Assembly: GCF_001549985.1 (NCBI RefSeq)
Contig: NZ_LROZ01000021.1
Location: 1-64,000 of the forward strand
Direction: 5' to 3'
DNA from: Myroides odoratus
GTDB lineage: Bacteria; Bacteroidota; Bacteroidia; Flavobacteriales; Flavobacteriaceae
Length of the DNA stretch: 64,000 bases
Every line of letters starts with the position of its first letter. The stretch's first letter is position 1. Position numbers and translations under genes: made by a program. The notes beneath the pieces are model-generated. The model saw nothing but the letters and a program-made list of their open reading frames with translations, was not told the origin of the DNA and did no database searches. This document shows, in pieces, positions 18,078 to 27,634 of this stretch.

Positions 18078-19052
18078 ATGAGTAAAGGACCAATTAGTCA
18101 GTTTATTGAGCATCAATATAGACACTTTAATGCTGCTGCATTAGTAGATGCTGCAAAAGGATACGAATTGCATTTAGCAGAAGGTGGAAAAATGCTTATC
18201 TCTATGGGAGGAGCAATGAGTACTGCAGAATTAGGTATTTCATTAGCTGAAATGATCCGTCAAGATAAAGTTCACTTTATTTCTTGTACAGGAGCAAACT
18301 TAGAGGAAGACGTAATGAACTTAGTAGCGCACTCTCACTACAAAAGAGTACCAAACTATAGAGATTTAACGCCAGAGCAAGAAAGAGAATTATTAGACAA
18401 TCACTATAACCGCGTTACAGATACTTGTATTCCAGAAGAAGAAGCATTCCGTCGTTTACAAAAACACTTAGAAGACGTATGGCATGCTGCTGAAGCAAAA
18501 GGAGAGCGTTATTTTCCACATGAATTCTTATACCAAGTGGTAAATTCTGGAGTATTAGAGCAATACTATGAAATCGATCCTAAAGATTCTTGGATTGTTG
18601 CTGCTGCTGAGAAAAACTTGCCAATTGTAGTTCCAGGATGGGAAGATTCAACTTGTGGTAATATCTTTACGTCAAACGTAATTAAAGGTAAATTAAACGT
18701 ACATACAGTAAAATCTGGAATCGAGTACATGATCTTCTTAACAGAGTGGTACCGTGCTAATTCTGGAGGTAAAGGAGTTGGATTCTTCCAAATCGCTGGA
18801 GGTATCTCTGGAGATTTCCCTATCTGTGTTGTACCAATGATGTACCAAGATTTAGAGTGGGAAGATGTTCCTTTCTGGGCATATTTCTGTCAAATTTCTG
18901 ACTCTACAACATCATACGGATCTTACTCTGGGGCAGTGCCAAACGAGAAGATTACTTGGGGTAAACTAGATGTTGATACACCAAAATACGTAATTGAATC
19001 AGATGCAACAATTGTGGCTCCATTAGTGTTTGCATACATTTTAGGTCAGTAA
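18078..19052 (+). CDS. Deoxyhypusine-synthase-like protein (polyamine enzyme)
   Basis: A 324-aa NAD-dependent enzyme of the deoxyhypusine synthase (DHS) superfamily. The C-terminal PNEKITWGKL matches the DHS active-site motif; Lys296 corresponds to the lysine that carries the aminobutyl intermediate. The SGGKGVGFFQIAGGISGDFP segment and the N-terminal SMGGAMSTAELG Rossmann-type region also fit. Bacteria lack eIF5A, so the true substrate is not the eukaryotic one; bacterial homologues have been linked to homospermidine-type and other aminobutyl or aminopropyl transfers. Pairing with speA points to an agmatine- or putrescine-derived product. The exact reaction cannot be decided from sequence. 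Confidence 0.85.
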   Translation: MSKGPISQFIEHQYRHFNAAALVDAAKGYELHLAEGGKMLISMGGAMSTAELGISLAEMIRQDKVHFISCTGANLEEDVMNLVAHSHYKRVPNYRDLTPEQERELLDNHYNRVTDTCIPEEEAFRRLQKHLEDVWHAAEAKGERYFPHEFLYQVVNSGVLEQYYEIDPKDSWIVAAAEKNLPIVVPGWEDSTCGNIFTSNVIKGKLNVHTVKSGIEYMIFLTEWYRANSGGKGVGFFQIAGGISGDFPICVVPMMYQDLEWEDVPFWAYFCQISDSTTSYGSYSGAVPNEKITWGKLDVDTPKYVIESDATIVAPLVFAYILGQ

Positions 19053-19092
19053 TGAATAGATAAAAAATCTTGATAAAATAATTGGCATTTTA

Positions 19093-19123
19093 TTTGTTAA
19101 TTAGGATTTAGCTATTACATTTG
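19093..19123 (+). promoter_or_regulatory. Promoter of the small acidic protein gene
   Basis: TTTG (19093-19096), 19-bp spacer, TACATTTG (19116-19123): an almost perfect Bacteroidota promoter. It separates the following gene from the speA/DHS-like operon. Confidence 0.8.
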
Positions 19124-19150
19124 AAAACGAAATAAAGCAATAAATATAAA

Positions 19151-19450
19151 ATGAAGAGAGTAATTGTTGATTACGCGAAATTAACAAACGAAATTTTGAC
19201 ACTTTTAGTGGAGAAATTTCCTGATGGTTATGACGATTCAGATATTATTCGTTTTAAAAATATTAAAAACGAAACTGTTGAGGCTGTAGAAGTGAGAACA
19301 GAAGACACCATCTATCTAGTTAAAGTAAGTACTAAGTTAGCCGATCGTATCGAAAATTTCGATGACGAAGATGAAGATGATTTTGTAGATCCTGCAGATG
19401 ATTCATTAGATGCATTGAAGGATTTAGAAATTGCTGACGAAGAAGATTAA
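19151..19450 (+). CDS. Small acidic protein of unknown function
   Basis: A 99-aa cytoplasmic protein. The N-terminal two thirds form a plausible alpha/beta unit (MKRVIVDYAKLTNEILTLLVEKF, then VEAVEVRTEDTIYLVKVSTKL). The last 30 residues are strongly acidic (DDEDEDDFVDPADD). It has no signal peptide, membrane segment or recognised enzymatic motif. Similar short acidic proteins are common in flavobacteria; I do not recognise a characterised family. It has its own consensus promoter and a strong terminator, so it is a well-expressed single-gene unit. The acidic tail suggests interaction with a basic partner or nucleic-acid mimicry, which is only inference. Confidence 0.75.
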   Translation: MKRVIVDYAKLTNEILTLLVEKFPDGYDDSDIIRFKNIKNETVEAVEVRTEDTIYLVKVSTKLADRIENFDDEDEDDFVDPADDSLDALKDLEIADEED

Positions 19451-19473
19451 CAGTTTCAAGTCATATAAAATAG

Positions 19474-19506
19474 AAAAGGCTATCGCAATGCGATAGCCTT
19501 TTTTTT
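19474..19506 (+). terminator. Intrinsic terminator
   Basis: A stem of at least 12 bp (AAGGCTATCGC paired with GCGATAGCCTT) followed by a run of eight T. Ends the small acidic protein gene. Confidence 0.92.
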
Positions 19507-19543
19507 GAAAATGTGCCTGAGAATATAAGCATCCTCTTACTGT

Positions 19544-20020
19544 TTATGGCTTATCTCCAATAGTATATTTCAACAAAACCATATCGATCATCTGTTTGCC
19601 ATTTTCAAAAATAGGTTCAGGATAATGGTCTATAAAGAAGTTTTTTCGCTTGTCGTATAGCACAAAACCATTGCGCTCATAGAAGCGAATCTGAGCTTCT
19701 CCAGTGTCAGAAGTCCCTACGAGTAAGGTTTGGTAGTTTTGTTGGCGTGCAATTTCTTTAATCTTCTCAAGTAAAAAACTGCCAATATGTTGGTTTTGAT
19801 AGGCGGTGCTAACAGCTATATTTTTAATTTCTAAACAAGCGGCATCATGTGGATAGAGGCAAAAAACTGCCAGTTCTTCTTCGTCTTTCCAAACGCTATA
19901 GACGCGACTATCATACACGTACTTTTCAATGGCCTCTACTGTTTCATCTGCAAGTAAAAGTAAGTGCATGGGATAGGGAGGAGTGTGAATCTCTTTAATT
20001 TGAAGGGTTTCCAGTAACAT
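19544..20020 (-). CDS. GNAT family N-acetyltransferase
   Basis: A 158-aa cytoplasmic protein with the GNAT fold. The IKNIAVSTAYQNQHIGSFLLEKI segment is the acetyl-CoA binding motif A (V-x-x-x-x-Q-x-x-x-I/G-x-x-L). The RFYERNGFVLYDKR segment is the typical motif B ending. Full length for a single-domain GNAT. The substrate is unknown; many such enzymes modify small amines, amino acids or antibiotics. It is monocistronic on the minus strand between two plus-strand genes, without informative neighbours. Confidence 0.9.
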   Translation of the reverse strand: MLLETLQIKEIHTPPYPMHLLLLADETVEAIEKYVYDSRVYSVWKDEEELAVFCLYPHDAACLEIKNIAVSTAYQNQHIGSFLLEKIKEIARQQNYQTLLVGTSDTGEAQIRFYERNGFVLYDKRKNFFIDHYPEPIFENGKQMIDMVLLKYTIGDKP

Positions 20021-20167
20021 AGACTATAAATTGAATCAAAGGTAAAAATACAATCTTTCTGCTGGTTCAGGGAAACTTCAGGGTCAAAAAAGGAGTACTT
20101 TGCGTTTTTAGATGCTATTCTTCCTTTTAATGTAGCGGATTATAGAAGAGTTTCTGTAAAATTTGAA

Positions 20168-20175
20168 TATATTTG
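20168..20175 (+). promoter_or_regulatory. -7 box of ychF
   Basis: TATATTTG matches TAnnTTTG, 35 bp upstream of the ychF ATG. A clear -33 element is not visible. Confidence 0.55.
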
Positions 20176-20210
20176 CAACCATTATAAAAAGATACTAAGT
20201 TACTAAAGAT

Positions 20211-21305
20211 ATGAAAGCAGGTATTGTAGGATTGCCTAATGTTGGAAAATCAACTCTATTCAATTGTTTATCAAACGCGAAAGCACAAAGTGCTAACTTC
20301 CCATTCTGTACAATCGAGCCCAATGTAGGGGTTGTAAACGTTCCAGATCCACGTTTATTAAAATTAGAAGAATTGGTAAACCCAGAGCGCGTTTTACCAG
20401 CAACAGTAGAAATCGTTGATATCGCTGGATTAGTTAAAGGAGCAAGTAAAGGAGAAGGATTGGGAAATCAATTCTTAGGAAATATTCGCGAGTGTAATGC
20501 TATCATTCATGTGTTGCGTTGCTTTGATAACGATAATATTGTACACGTAGATGGAAAAGTAAATCCAATTCGCGATAAGGAAACAATTGATATTGAATTG
20601 CAATTGAAAGATCTTGAAACAGTAGAAAAACGCTTGGAAAAAGTAAAAAAAGCTGCTAAAACAGGAAATAAAGAAGCACAAGTAGAGGCTGATTTATTAG
20701 AGCGAATCAGAGAAACATTATTAGCTGGAAAATCAGCTCGTGTAGTCGAAGCAAAAAATCAAGACGAAGAAGAATTGCTAGAAGCTTTCCAGTTGATTAC
20801 GACCAAACCAGTATTATACGTATGTAACGTAGATGAAGGGGCAGCAGTAAATGGAAATGCCTATGTTGAGCAAGTAAAAGAGCTAGTGAAAGACGAAAAT
20901 GCAGAAGTAATTGTATTGGCTGTTGGAACTGAAGCAGATATTACTGAACTAGAAACATTCGAAGAGCGTCAAATGTTCTTAGAAGATTTAGGATTAGAAG
21001 AACCAGGTTCGTCAAAATTAATCCGTTCAGCGTATCAGTTGTTGAAATTGCAAACGTATTTTACAGCAGGTGTAAAAGAAGTAAGAGCGTGGACGATTAA
21101 TATTGGCGATACTGCACCACAAGCAGCAGGTGTGATTCACTCTGATTTTGAAAAAGGATTCATTCGCGCGGAAGTAATTGCTTATGATGACTATGTAACA
21201 TTCGGTTCTGAAGCAAAAGTAAAAGAAGCTGGTAAACTTAGAGTAGAAGGAAAAGAATATATTGTTAAGGATGGTGATGTGATGCATTTCCGCTTTAATG
21301 TATAA
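20211..21305 (+). CDS. ychF: Ribosome-associated redox-regulated ATPase YchF
   Basis: A 364-aa Obg-family P-loop protein that hydrolyses ATP rather than GTP and associates with ribosomes. The Walker A motif is GLPNVGKST at residues 6-14; the G3 region is DIAGLVKGASKGEG. The usual NKxD motif is replaced by NVDEG, as expected for the ATP-specific YchF group. A helical coiled insert (about 120-170) is followed by the C-terminal TGS domain (FTAGVKEVRAWTI...KDGDVMHFRFNV). Full length. A -7 box sits just upstream and a terminator just downstream, so it is a single-gene unit. Confidence 0.97.
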   Translation: MKAGIVGLPNVGKSTLFNCLSNAKAQSANFPFCTIEPNVGVVNVPDPRLLKLEELVNPERVLPATVEIVDIAGLVKGASKGEGLGNQFLGNIRECNAIIHVLRCFDNDNIVHVDGKVNPIRDKETIDIELQLKDLETVEKRLEKVKKAAKTGNKEAQVEADLLERIRETLLAGKSARVVEAKNQDEEELLEAFQLITTKPVLYVCNVDEGAAVNGNAYVEQVKELVKDENAEVIVLAVGTEADITELETFEERQMFLEDLGLEEPGSSKLIRSAYQLLKLQTYFTAGVKEVRAWTINIGDTAPQAAGVIHSDFEKGFIRAEVIAYDDYVTFGSEAKVKEAGKLRVEGKEYIVKDGDVMHFRFNV

Positions 21306-21330
21306 GGATAATAAAAGAAGAATAGAAGAA

Positions 21331-21359
21331 AGAGAGGTTAACAAAGCCTCTCTTTTTTT
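21331..21359 (+). terminator. Intrinsic terminator of ychF
   Basis: AGAGAGG paired with CCTCTCT, followed by TTTTTTT. Confidence 0.85.
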
Positions 21360-21387
21360 GTATATTTAGGTTTTGATTGTGTAGAAT

Positions 21388-22056
21388 ATGCTAAAAAAAA
21401 TCGCACGTTTTTTAAAAGTGTTTATCCTGTGTTTTTTTACATTTGTTGTGGTTTACGTAGCCGTTTTTTATGGATTGTCTTTTGTGCCTAGTAAGAGCGT
21501 AAATGAAAAAATACCATCAACAGAAGACGAAGTGATTATCTACTTGTCCACCAATGGGGTACATACCGATTTTGTTGTGCCAGTGGTACATGAAGTCATG
21601 GATTGGCATACAAAAGTGGAGCAACCCCTAAATGGAGCCAAGTGGTTGGCTTTTGGTTGGGGAGATAAAGGGTTTTATATTGATACCCCTTCATGGAGTG
21701 ATTTGCGTATGACCACAGCTTTGAGCGCCTTATCAGGAGTCGGAGAATCGGCGATGCATGTGACGGCTTATACCACATGGATACAGGATGAACATACAGT
21801 AGAATTAAAACTGTCTAAAAAGGAATATCAAGCATTAGTACACTATATTGATGCTAGTTTTGACAAGAAACAAGAAGCGTATCAACGCATTGAAGTTGAA
21901 GGATATCATCAATCAGATGCGTTTTATGAAGCTAGGGGAAGCTATAGTTTATTCTATACTTGTAATACCTGGGTAAATCAAGGATTGAAACAAATTAACC
22001 AAAAAGCAGCCTTGTGGACCTTGCATGATCAAGGAATATTTAGGCACTATAAATAA
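21388..22056 (+). CDS. DUF2459 / TIGR02117 family membrane-anchored protein
   Basis: A 222-aa protein with one N-terminal transmembrane segment (about residues 9-31) and a periplasmic or extracytoplasmic domain. The domain shows the family pattern STNGVHTDFVVPV, KWLAFGWGDKGFYIDTP and FYTCNTWVNQGL. DUF2459 proteins have no firmly established reaction; the conserved His, Asp, Cys and Asn look like a possible NlpC/P60-like or thiol catalytic arrangement, but this is inference. The stop is 2 bp before the next gene, a YihY-type membrane protein, so the two are cotranscribed. A 28-bp gap from the ychF terminator leaves room for little more than a promoter. Confidence 0.88.
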   Translation: MLKKIARFLKVFILCFFTFVVVYVAVFYGLSFVPSKSVNEKIPSTEDEVIIYLSTNGVHTDFVVPVVHEVMDWHTKVEQPLNGAKWLAFGWGDKGFYIDTPSWSDLRMTTALSALSGVGESAMHVTAYTTWIQDEHTVELKLSKKEYQALVHYIDASFDKKQEAYQRIEVEGYHQSDAFYEARGSYSLFYTCNTWVNQGLKQINQKAALWTLHDQGIFRHYK

Positions 22057-22058
22057 TT

Positions 22059-22982
22059 ATGATACAGATACCCTTTAAGAAAATAGGAACTTTATTGAAG
22101 GATTCCGTGATGCATTTTTTAGATGATCGAGCAACTAAGTTTAGTGCAGCCTTATCGTACTATACCATTTTTGCCCTACCACCCTTAATTATTCTAATTA
22201 TTTCAGCCTCAGGTTTTTTTATAGAAGAAAAAGATGTCTCTGCATTTTTTTACCAACAAGTGTCTGATTTGGTAGGACCAAATACGGCAAGAGAAGTAGA
22301 GAATGCCATGAACAATGTTACCCTGAATCGATCAGGTGTTTTGCCTACTATAATTGGGATAGCCATGTTGCTTTTTAGTGCTTCTGGGGTATTTGCAGAA
22401 ATACAAAGTTCCATTAATTACATTTGGGGATTTGTTGCAAAACCAGAAAAAAGCGTCATTCGAATGATTAAAAATCGCTTGCTTTCCTTTGCTATGATTG
22501 CCTCTGTGGGCTTTTTGTTGCTTGTGAGTTTGCTTATCAATTCCCTCGCTAGTATTTTATACGACTACTTGGCTGAGTTTTTTGCAGAATCAACGATTTA
22601 CTTGGTGAAAGTGTTGAATAATGTCATTGTCTTTGTTCTTATTACCTTTTTATTTGCCCTTATTTTTAAAACCTTACCTAACGGTATTATCCGTTTAAAA
22701 GATGCTTTTGTAGGAGCAGCTTTTACAGCCGTGTTATTTATGATCGGGAAATGGGGAATCGGAATTTATTTAGGAACAACGGCTACTTCGTCCTTATATG
22801 GTGCAGCGGGGTCAATTATAGTGATGCTCATGTGGGTTTATTATTCCGCGATGATTTTGTATTTTGGGGCAGAATTTACCAAAAACTATGCATTGTTATT
22901 CGGTGAGCGAATCAGACCAGGGCAATTTTCTTTAGAAATTGATAAAAATGCTGTCAAAACAGTTGAAGAACAGAAAGTTTAG
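22059..22982 (+). CDS. YihY/BrkB family inner-membrane protein
   Basis: A 307-aa polytopic membrane protein with about six transmembrane segments. The family signatures are visible: [22 protein letters not shown] near the N-terminus, [19 protein letters not shown] in the first third, and [31 protein letters not shown] near the end. BrkB/YihY proteins are often annotated as ribonuclease BN by historical error; they are membrane proteins of poorly defined role, probably in transport or envelope biology. Two bp after the DUF2459 gene and therefore in its operon. No clear terminator follows. Confidence 0.93.
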   Translation: MIQIPFKKIGTLLKDSVMHFLDDRATKFSAALSYYTIFALPPLIILIISASGFFIEEKDVSAFFYQQVSDLVGPNTAREVENAMNNVTLNRSGVLPTIIGIAMLLFSASGVFAEIQSSINYIWGFVAKPEKSVIRMIKNRLLSFAMIASVGFLLLVSLLINSLASILYDYLAEFFAESTIYLVKVLNNVIVFVLITFLFALIFKTLPNGIIRLKDAFVGAAFTAVLFMIGKWGIGIYLGTTATSSLYGAAGSIIVMLMWVYYSAMILYFGAEFTKNYALLFGERIRPGQFSLEIDKNAVKTVEEQKV

Positions 22983-23068
22983 GTAGCAAAAAAACGATAA
23001 TTACAAATTTTTATCATTTTTATTTTAGTTTAAATAGTAGTATTTTAGCACAAATTCCAACAAATTAT

Positions 23069-24922
23069 ATGCAAAATCAAAATCAGTATACTGAAGACAA
23101 TATTCGTTCTTTAGATTGGAAGGAACATATCCGTATGCGTCCGGGTATGTATATCGGTAAGCTTGGTGATGGATCGTCTCCAGATGACGGGATTTATATC
23201 CTGATTAAGGAGGTAATTGACAATAGTATTGATGAGTTTGTAATGGGCACAGGAAAAACTATTGAAGTTACGTTAAAAGATAAAATGGTTACGGTTCGTG
23301 ACTTTGGACGTGGTATTCCATTAGGAAAGGTGATCGATGTAGTATCGAAAATGAACACAGGAGGAAAATACGACTCAAAAGCGTTTAAAAAATCTGTTGG
23401 TCTGAATGGGGTAGGTACAAAAGCAGTAAATGCTTTATCTACTTATTTTCGCGTTGTTTCTGTTCGTGATAATCAACAAAAAGCAGCTGAATTCTCAGCA
23501 GGTGATTTGGTGAACGAGGAGGAATTAACGGAAACTACCAAACGCAAAGGAACCAAAGTGTCTTTCATTGCGGATGAGAAAATCTTTAAAAACTACAAGT
23601 ACCGCAAAGAATATATTGAGCGTATGCTCAAAAATTATTGCTACCTGAATAAAGGATTAACCATTATCTTCAATGGAGAAAAATTTTATTCAGAAAATGG
23701 ATTAATGGATCTTTTGAACGAAAATATCGATCAAGAAGATCAAGTATATCCAATCATTCACTTAACAGGTGATGATATTGAAGTAGCAATTACCCATAGT
23801 AAAACACAATATTCCGAAGAGTATTATTCTTTTGTTAATGGACAAAACACAACCCAAGGAGGAACGCATTTAGGTGCCTTCAGAGAAGCTGTGGTTCGTA
23901 CGCTAAAAGAGTTCTACAATAAAAATTTCGAAGCCTCAGATATTCGAAAGTCCATCGTGGCTGCTATTTCCGTGAAGGTAGAAGAACCTGTTTTTGAATC
24001 GCAAACCAAAACAAAATTAGGTTCAACTGATATGGGGCCTGATTTGCCAACAGTACGAACGTTTGTTAATGATTTTGTCAAAACACAACTAGATAACTTT
24101 TTACACAAGAACCCTGAAATTGCCGATACATTATTGCGCAAAATCTTGCAAGCAGAACGAGAACGTAAGGAATTGTCAGGTATTCGTAAAATAGCCAAAG
24201 AACGTGCAAAGAAAGCGAGTTTACACAACCGAAAATTACGCGATTGTCGTACTCATTTTACGGATATCAAAAATCCAAGATATTTAGAAAGTACACTTTT
24301 TATTACAGAGGGGGATTCGGCTTCTGGATCAATTACCAAGTCGAGAGACGTGAATACCCAAGCCGTATTTAGTTTACGTGGTAAGCCACTAAACTCATAT
24401 GGAATGACTAAAAAAATTGTATACGAGAATGAGGAGTTCAACTTGCTTCAAGCAGCATTAGATATTGAAGAAGACTTTGAAAGCTTACGCTACAACAACA
24501 TCGTAATCGCAACGGATGCCGATGTCGATGGTATGCATATTCGCTTGCTGTTAATCACATTCTTTTTGCAATTCTTCCCTGAATTAATCAAAGAAGGTCA
24601 TTTGTATATTTTGCAAACCCCTTTATTCCGTGTGAGAAATAGAAAAGAAACGATTTATTGTTACAGTGAAGAAGAGCGCGTAGCAGCTATTGAAAAGCTA
24701 AAACCTAAACCAGAGATCACTCGATTCAAAGGATTAGGAGAGATCTCCCCGGATGAGTTTCAACACTTCATAGGTGAGAGTATACGCTTAGATCCTGTTA
24801 TGCTTGATAAATCGATGTCTATTGAAAAAATGTTAGAATTTTATATGGGTAAAAATACCCCAGATAGACAAGAGTTTATTATTGATAATTTGAAAGTTGA
24901 ACTTGATGTTGTAGAAGAATAG
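23069..24922 (+). CDS. parE: DNA topoisomerase IV subunit B
   Basis: A 617-aa type IIA topoisomerase ATPase subunit that, with ParC, decatenates daughter chromosomes. GHKL ATP-binding motifs: [10 protein letters not shown] (Bergerat N-box), DFGRGIPLG and [14 protein letters not shown]. The transducer region follows, then the TOPRIM domain with TEGDSASGS and the [13 protein letters not shown] metal-binding motif, and the C-terminal [13 protein letters not shown]. The length of about 620 fits ParE rather than a longer GyrB, and its 3-bp spacing to parC confirms the assignment. No obvious promoter was found, although a -7-like element lies upstream. Confidence 0.95.
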   Translation: MQNQNQYTEDNIRSLDWKEHIRMRPGMYIGKLGDGSSPDDGIYILIKEVIDNSIDEFVMGTGKTIEVTLKDKMVTVRDFGRGIPLGKVIDVVSKMNTGGKYDSKAFKKSVGLNGVGTKAVNALSTYFRVVSVRDNQQKAAEFSAGDLVNEEELTETTKRKGTKVSFIADEKIFKNYKYRKEYIERMLKNYCYLNKGLTIIFNGEKFYSENGLMDLLNENIDQEDQVYPIIHLTGDDIEVAITHSKTQYSEEYYSFVNGQNTTQGGTHLGAFREAVVRTLKEFYNKNFEASDIRKSIVAAISVKVEEPVFESQTKTKLGSTDMGPDLPTVRTFVNDFVKTQLDNFLHKNPEIADTLLRKILQAERERKELSGIRKIAKERAKKASLHNRKLRDCRTHFTDIKNPRYLESTLFITEGDSASGSITKSRDVNTQAVFSLRGKPLNSYGMTKKIVYENEEFNLLQAALDIEEDFESLRYNNIVIATDADVDGMHIRLLLITFFLQFFPELIKEGHLYILQTPLFRVRNRKETIYCYSEEERVAAIEKLKPKPEITRFKGLGEISPDEFQHFIGESIRLDPVMLDKSMSIEKMLEFYMGKNTPDRQEFIIDNLKVELDVVEE

Positions 24923-24925
24923 ACT

Positions 24926-27571
24926 ATGAGTACGGAAGATAATTTGAATGAAGATATCCAACCAAATAACCTAGAAAACGGGGAGTTTGTAGAAGATCAT
25001 ACGCAATTACAAGAAGAAGAGGAAAAAGAAACGATTACTAAGGTTACAGGCATGTACAAGGAGTGGTTCTTGGATTATGCTTCTTATGTAATTTTAGAAC
25101 GTGCGGTACCCGCTATTGAGGATGGTTTTAAGCCAGTGCAACGTCGTATCATGCATTCCATGAAAGAATTGGATGATGGACGATACAATAAAGTAGCCAA
25201 TGTGGTAGGGCATACGATGCAGTATCACCCACACGGGGATGCGAGTATTGGGGATGCAATGGTGCAGTTAGGGCAAAAGGAATTGCTTATTGATATGCAA
25301 GGGAACTGGGGAAATATCCTAACAGGAGATGGGGCAGCAGCTTCGCGTTATATTGAAGCGCGTTTGAGTAAGTTTGCCTTAGAGGTATTGTATTCTCCTA
25401 AAATTACAGAATGGCAGTTGTCTTATGATGGCCGTCGTAATGAACCTGTGAATTTACCAGTGAAGTTTCCTTTGCTGTTGGCGCAAGGAGCAGAAGGAAT
25501 TGCCGTAGGTTTATCGACCAAAGTATTGCCTCATAACTTCATTGAACTTATTGATGCTTCGGTTAAAATTTTAAAGGGGAAATCGTTTACGTTATACCCT
25601 GATTTTCCAACGGAGGGAATCGCCGATGTTTCTGTCTATAATGATGGATTGCGTGGAGGACGTGTACGAGTACGTGCTCGTATCTCCCAGTTAGATAAGA
25701 ATACCTTAGTTATTACACAGATTCCTTTTTCAACAACTACGACTTCCTTGATTGATAGTATATTGAAAGCCAATGAAAAAGGGAAATTAAAAATTAGAAA
25801 AATTGAAGACAATACAGCGGCAAATGTGGAAATCTTAATTCACCTGCCTCCTGGAACGTCTCCAGATAAAACAATTGATGCTTTATATGCCTTTACAGGT
25901 TGTGAAACATCAATCGCACCATTAGCTTGTATCATTCAAGACAACAAACCACTGTTTATTGGGGTTTCAGAAATGCTAAAACGATCAACACATCAAACGG
26001 TTGATTTATTGAAGCAAGAGCTGGAAATCGAATTAGGGGAGTTAGAAGAAAGATGGCACTTCTTATCGTTAGAGCGCATTTTTATTGAAAATAGAATTTA
26101 TCGCGCAATTGAGGAAGAAGAAACATGGGAAGGGGTACTTTCCTCTATTGATGAAGGGCTAAAACCATTTGTTATTCACCTGAAAAGAGCAGTAACACAA
26201 GAGGATATTATCCGATTGACCGAAATTCGAATCAAGCGCATTTCTCGTTTTGATATTGATAAGGCTAATCAACAAATTGAATCCCTAGAAGGAGAAATTG
26301 AACAAGTGAAATACAATTTAGAGCACTTGATTGATTTCGCTATCAAGTACTTTACAAACTTGAAAGAGAAGTATGGTAAAGGAAGGGAGCGCAAAACAGA
26401 ATTGAGAAGTTTTGATACTATCGAAGCAACGAAAGTGGTTTTGAGAAATACAAAATTATACGTCAACAGACAGGAAGGTTTCTTTGGAACTTCATTGCGC
26501 AAAGATGAATATGTTTGCGATTGTTCTGATATTGATGATATCATTGTCTTTTTACGTGATGGGTCAATGGTTATCTCAAAAGTGGAAGAGAAGCGTTTTG
26601 TTGGTAAAGACATCATTCACATTGACGTATTTGCCAAAAATGATAAACGCACCATTTATAACTTGATTTACCGTGATGGAAAATCAGGGCCAACGTATAT
26701 CAAACGTTTCAATGTAATGAGTATTACTCGTGATAAAGTGTACGACTTAACGCAAGGAAATGCAGGTTCACAAATCTTGTATTTCTCAGCTAATCCAAAT
26801 GGAGAAGCAGAAGTTGTCACTATTTTGTTGCGCCAATTGAGTAATGTGAAGAAATTAAAATTTGATGTTGATTTCGCGGATCTTTTAATTAAAGGACGTA
26901 TCGCGAAAGGAAACTTGGTAACGAAATACGCCATCAAGAAAATCGAACTCAAAGAAAAAGGAATTTCTACTTTGCGTCCGCGCAAAATTTGGTACGATGA
27001 TACGGTAAGAAGGTTGAATGTTGAAGGAAGAGGAGATTTATTAGGCGAATTCAAACCAGAAGATCGCTTGCTCATTATCACCCAAAGCGGAAGGGTTAAA
27101 ACAGTTGTTCCTGAATTGACCACGCATTTTGAGGAAGATATGATTGTATTGGAAAAATGGAAACCTGCAAAACCAATTTCTGCTATTTATTATGATGGTG
27201 AAAAAGCAAGATACTATGTGAAGCGATTTGTAGTGGAAAATGAAAATAGAGAAGATGTCTTTATTTCCGAGCATGAGAACTCCAAATTAGAGTTGATTTC
27301 TACAGATTATCGCCCTGTAGTAGAAGTTGTTTTTTCTAAGGTTAAAGGGGTGCAGAAAGAAAATTTAGTTCTTGATTTAGAGCAATTTATAACGATTAAG
27401 GGAATTAAAGCTTTAGGTAATCAATTAACGGCAGACAAGGTAAAACAAATCGATCATTTAGAGTCTTTACCCTATGAAGAAGTAGTGGAAGAGGAGGAAA
27501 CCATTACCTATGATCTGGAAAATTTACCAGATATTACGATAGACGAAGATGGACAAAGTAGCTTGTTTTAA
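24926..27571 (+). CDS. parC: DNA topoisomerase IV subunit A
   Basis: An 881-aa cleavage subunit of topoisomerase IV. The N-terminal winged-helix/tower region contains QYHPHGDASIGDAMVQ and the catalytic tyrosine in AASRYIEARL. A long acidic N-terminal tail and an acidic C-terminal tail are present, as in Bacteroidota ParC. The C-terminal half forms a degenerate beta-pinwheel. The quinolone-determining segment has Ala where E. coli ParC has Ser80 and Asp where it has Glu84. Three bp after parE, so the two are translationally coupled. It is distinct from the gyrA gene at 56447, which has the canonical [21 protein letters not shown] start. Confidence 0.95.
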   Translation: MSTEDNLNEDIQPNNLENGEFVEDHTQLQEEEEKETITKVTGMYKEWFLDYASYVILERAVPAIEDGFKPVQRRIMHSMKELDDGRYNKVANVVGHTMQYHPHGDASIGDAMVQLGQKELLIDMQGNWGNILTGDGAAASRYIEARLSKFALEVLYSPKITEWQLSYDGRRNEPVNLPVKFPLLLAQGAEGIAVGLSTKVLPHNFIELIDASVKILKGKSFTLYPDFPTEGIADVSVYNDGLRGGRVRVRARISQLDKNTLVITQIPFSTTTTSLIDSILKANEKGKLKIRKIEDNTAANVEILIHLPPGTSPDKTIDALYAFTGCETSIAPLACIIQDNKPLFIGVSEMLKRSTHQTVDLLKQELEIELGELEERWHFLSLERIFIENRIYRAIEEEETWEGVLSSIDEGLKPFVIHLKRAVTQEDIIRLTEIRIKRISRFDIDKANQQIESLEGEIEQVKYNLEHLIDFAIKYFTNLKEKYGKGRERKTELRSFDTIEATKVVLRNTKLYVNRQEGFFGTSLRKDEYVCDCSDIDDIIVFLRDGSMVISKVEEKRFVGKDIIHIDVFAKNDKRTIYNLIYRDGKSGPTYIKRFNVMSITRDKVYDLTQGNAGSQILYFSANPNGEAEVVTILLRQLSNVKKLKFDVDFADLLIKGRIAKGNLVTKYAIKKIELKEKGISTLRPRKIWYDDTVRRLNVEGRGDLLGEFKPEDRLLIITQSGRVKTVVPELTTHFEEDMIVLEKWKPAKPISAIYYDGEKARYYVKRFVVENENREDVFISEHENSKLELISTDYRPVVEVVFSKVKGVQKENLVLDLEQFITIKGIKALGNQLTADKVKQIDHLESLPYEEVVEEEETITYDLENLPDITIDEDGQSSLF

Positions 27572-27634
27572 CAAGAGAAAGACTTGCATGTGACAGGGTA
27601 TTAAAATAAGATAGAAAAAGAAATAGAGTAGGAG

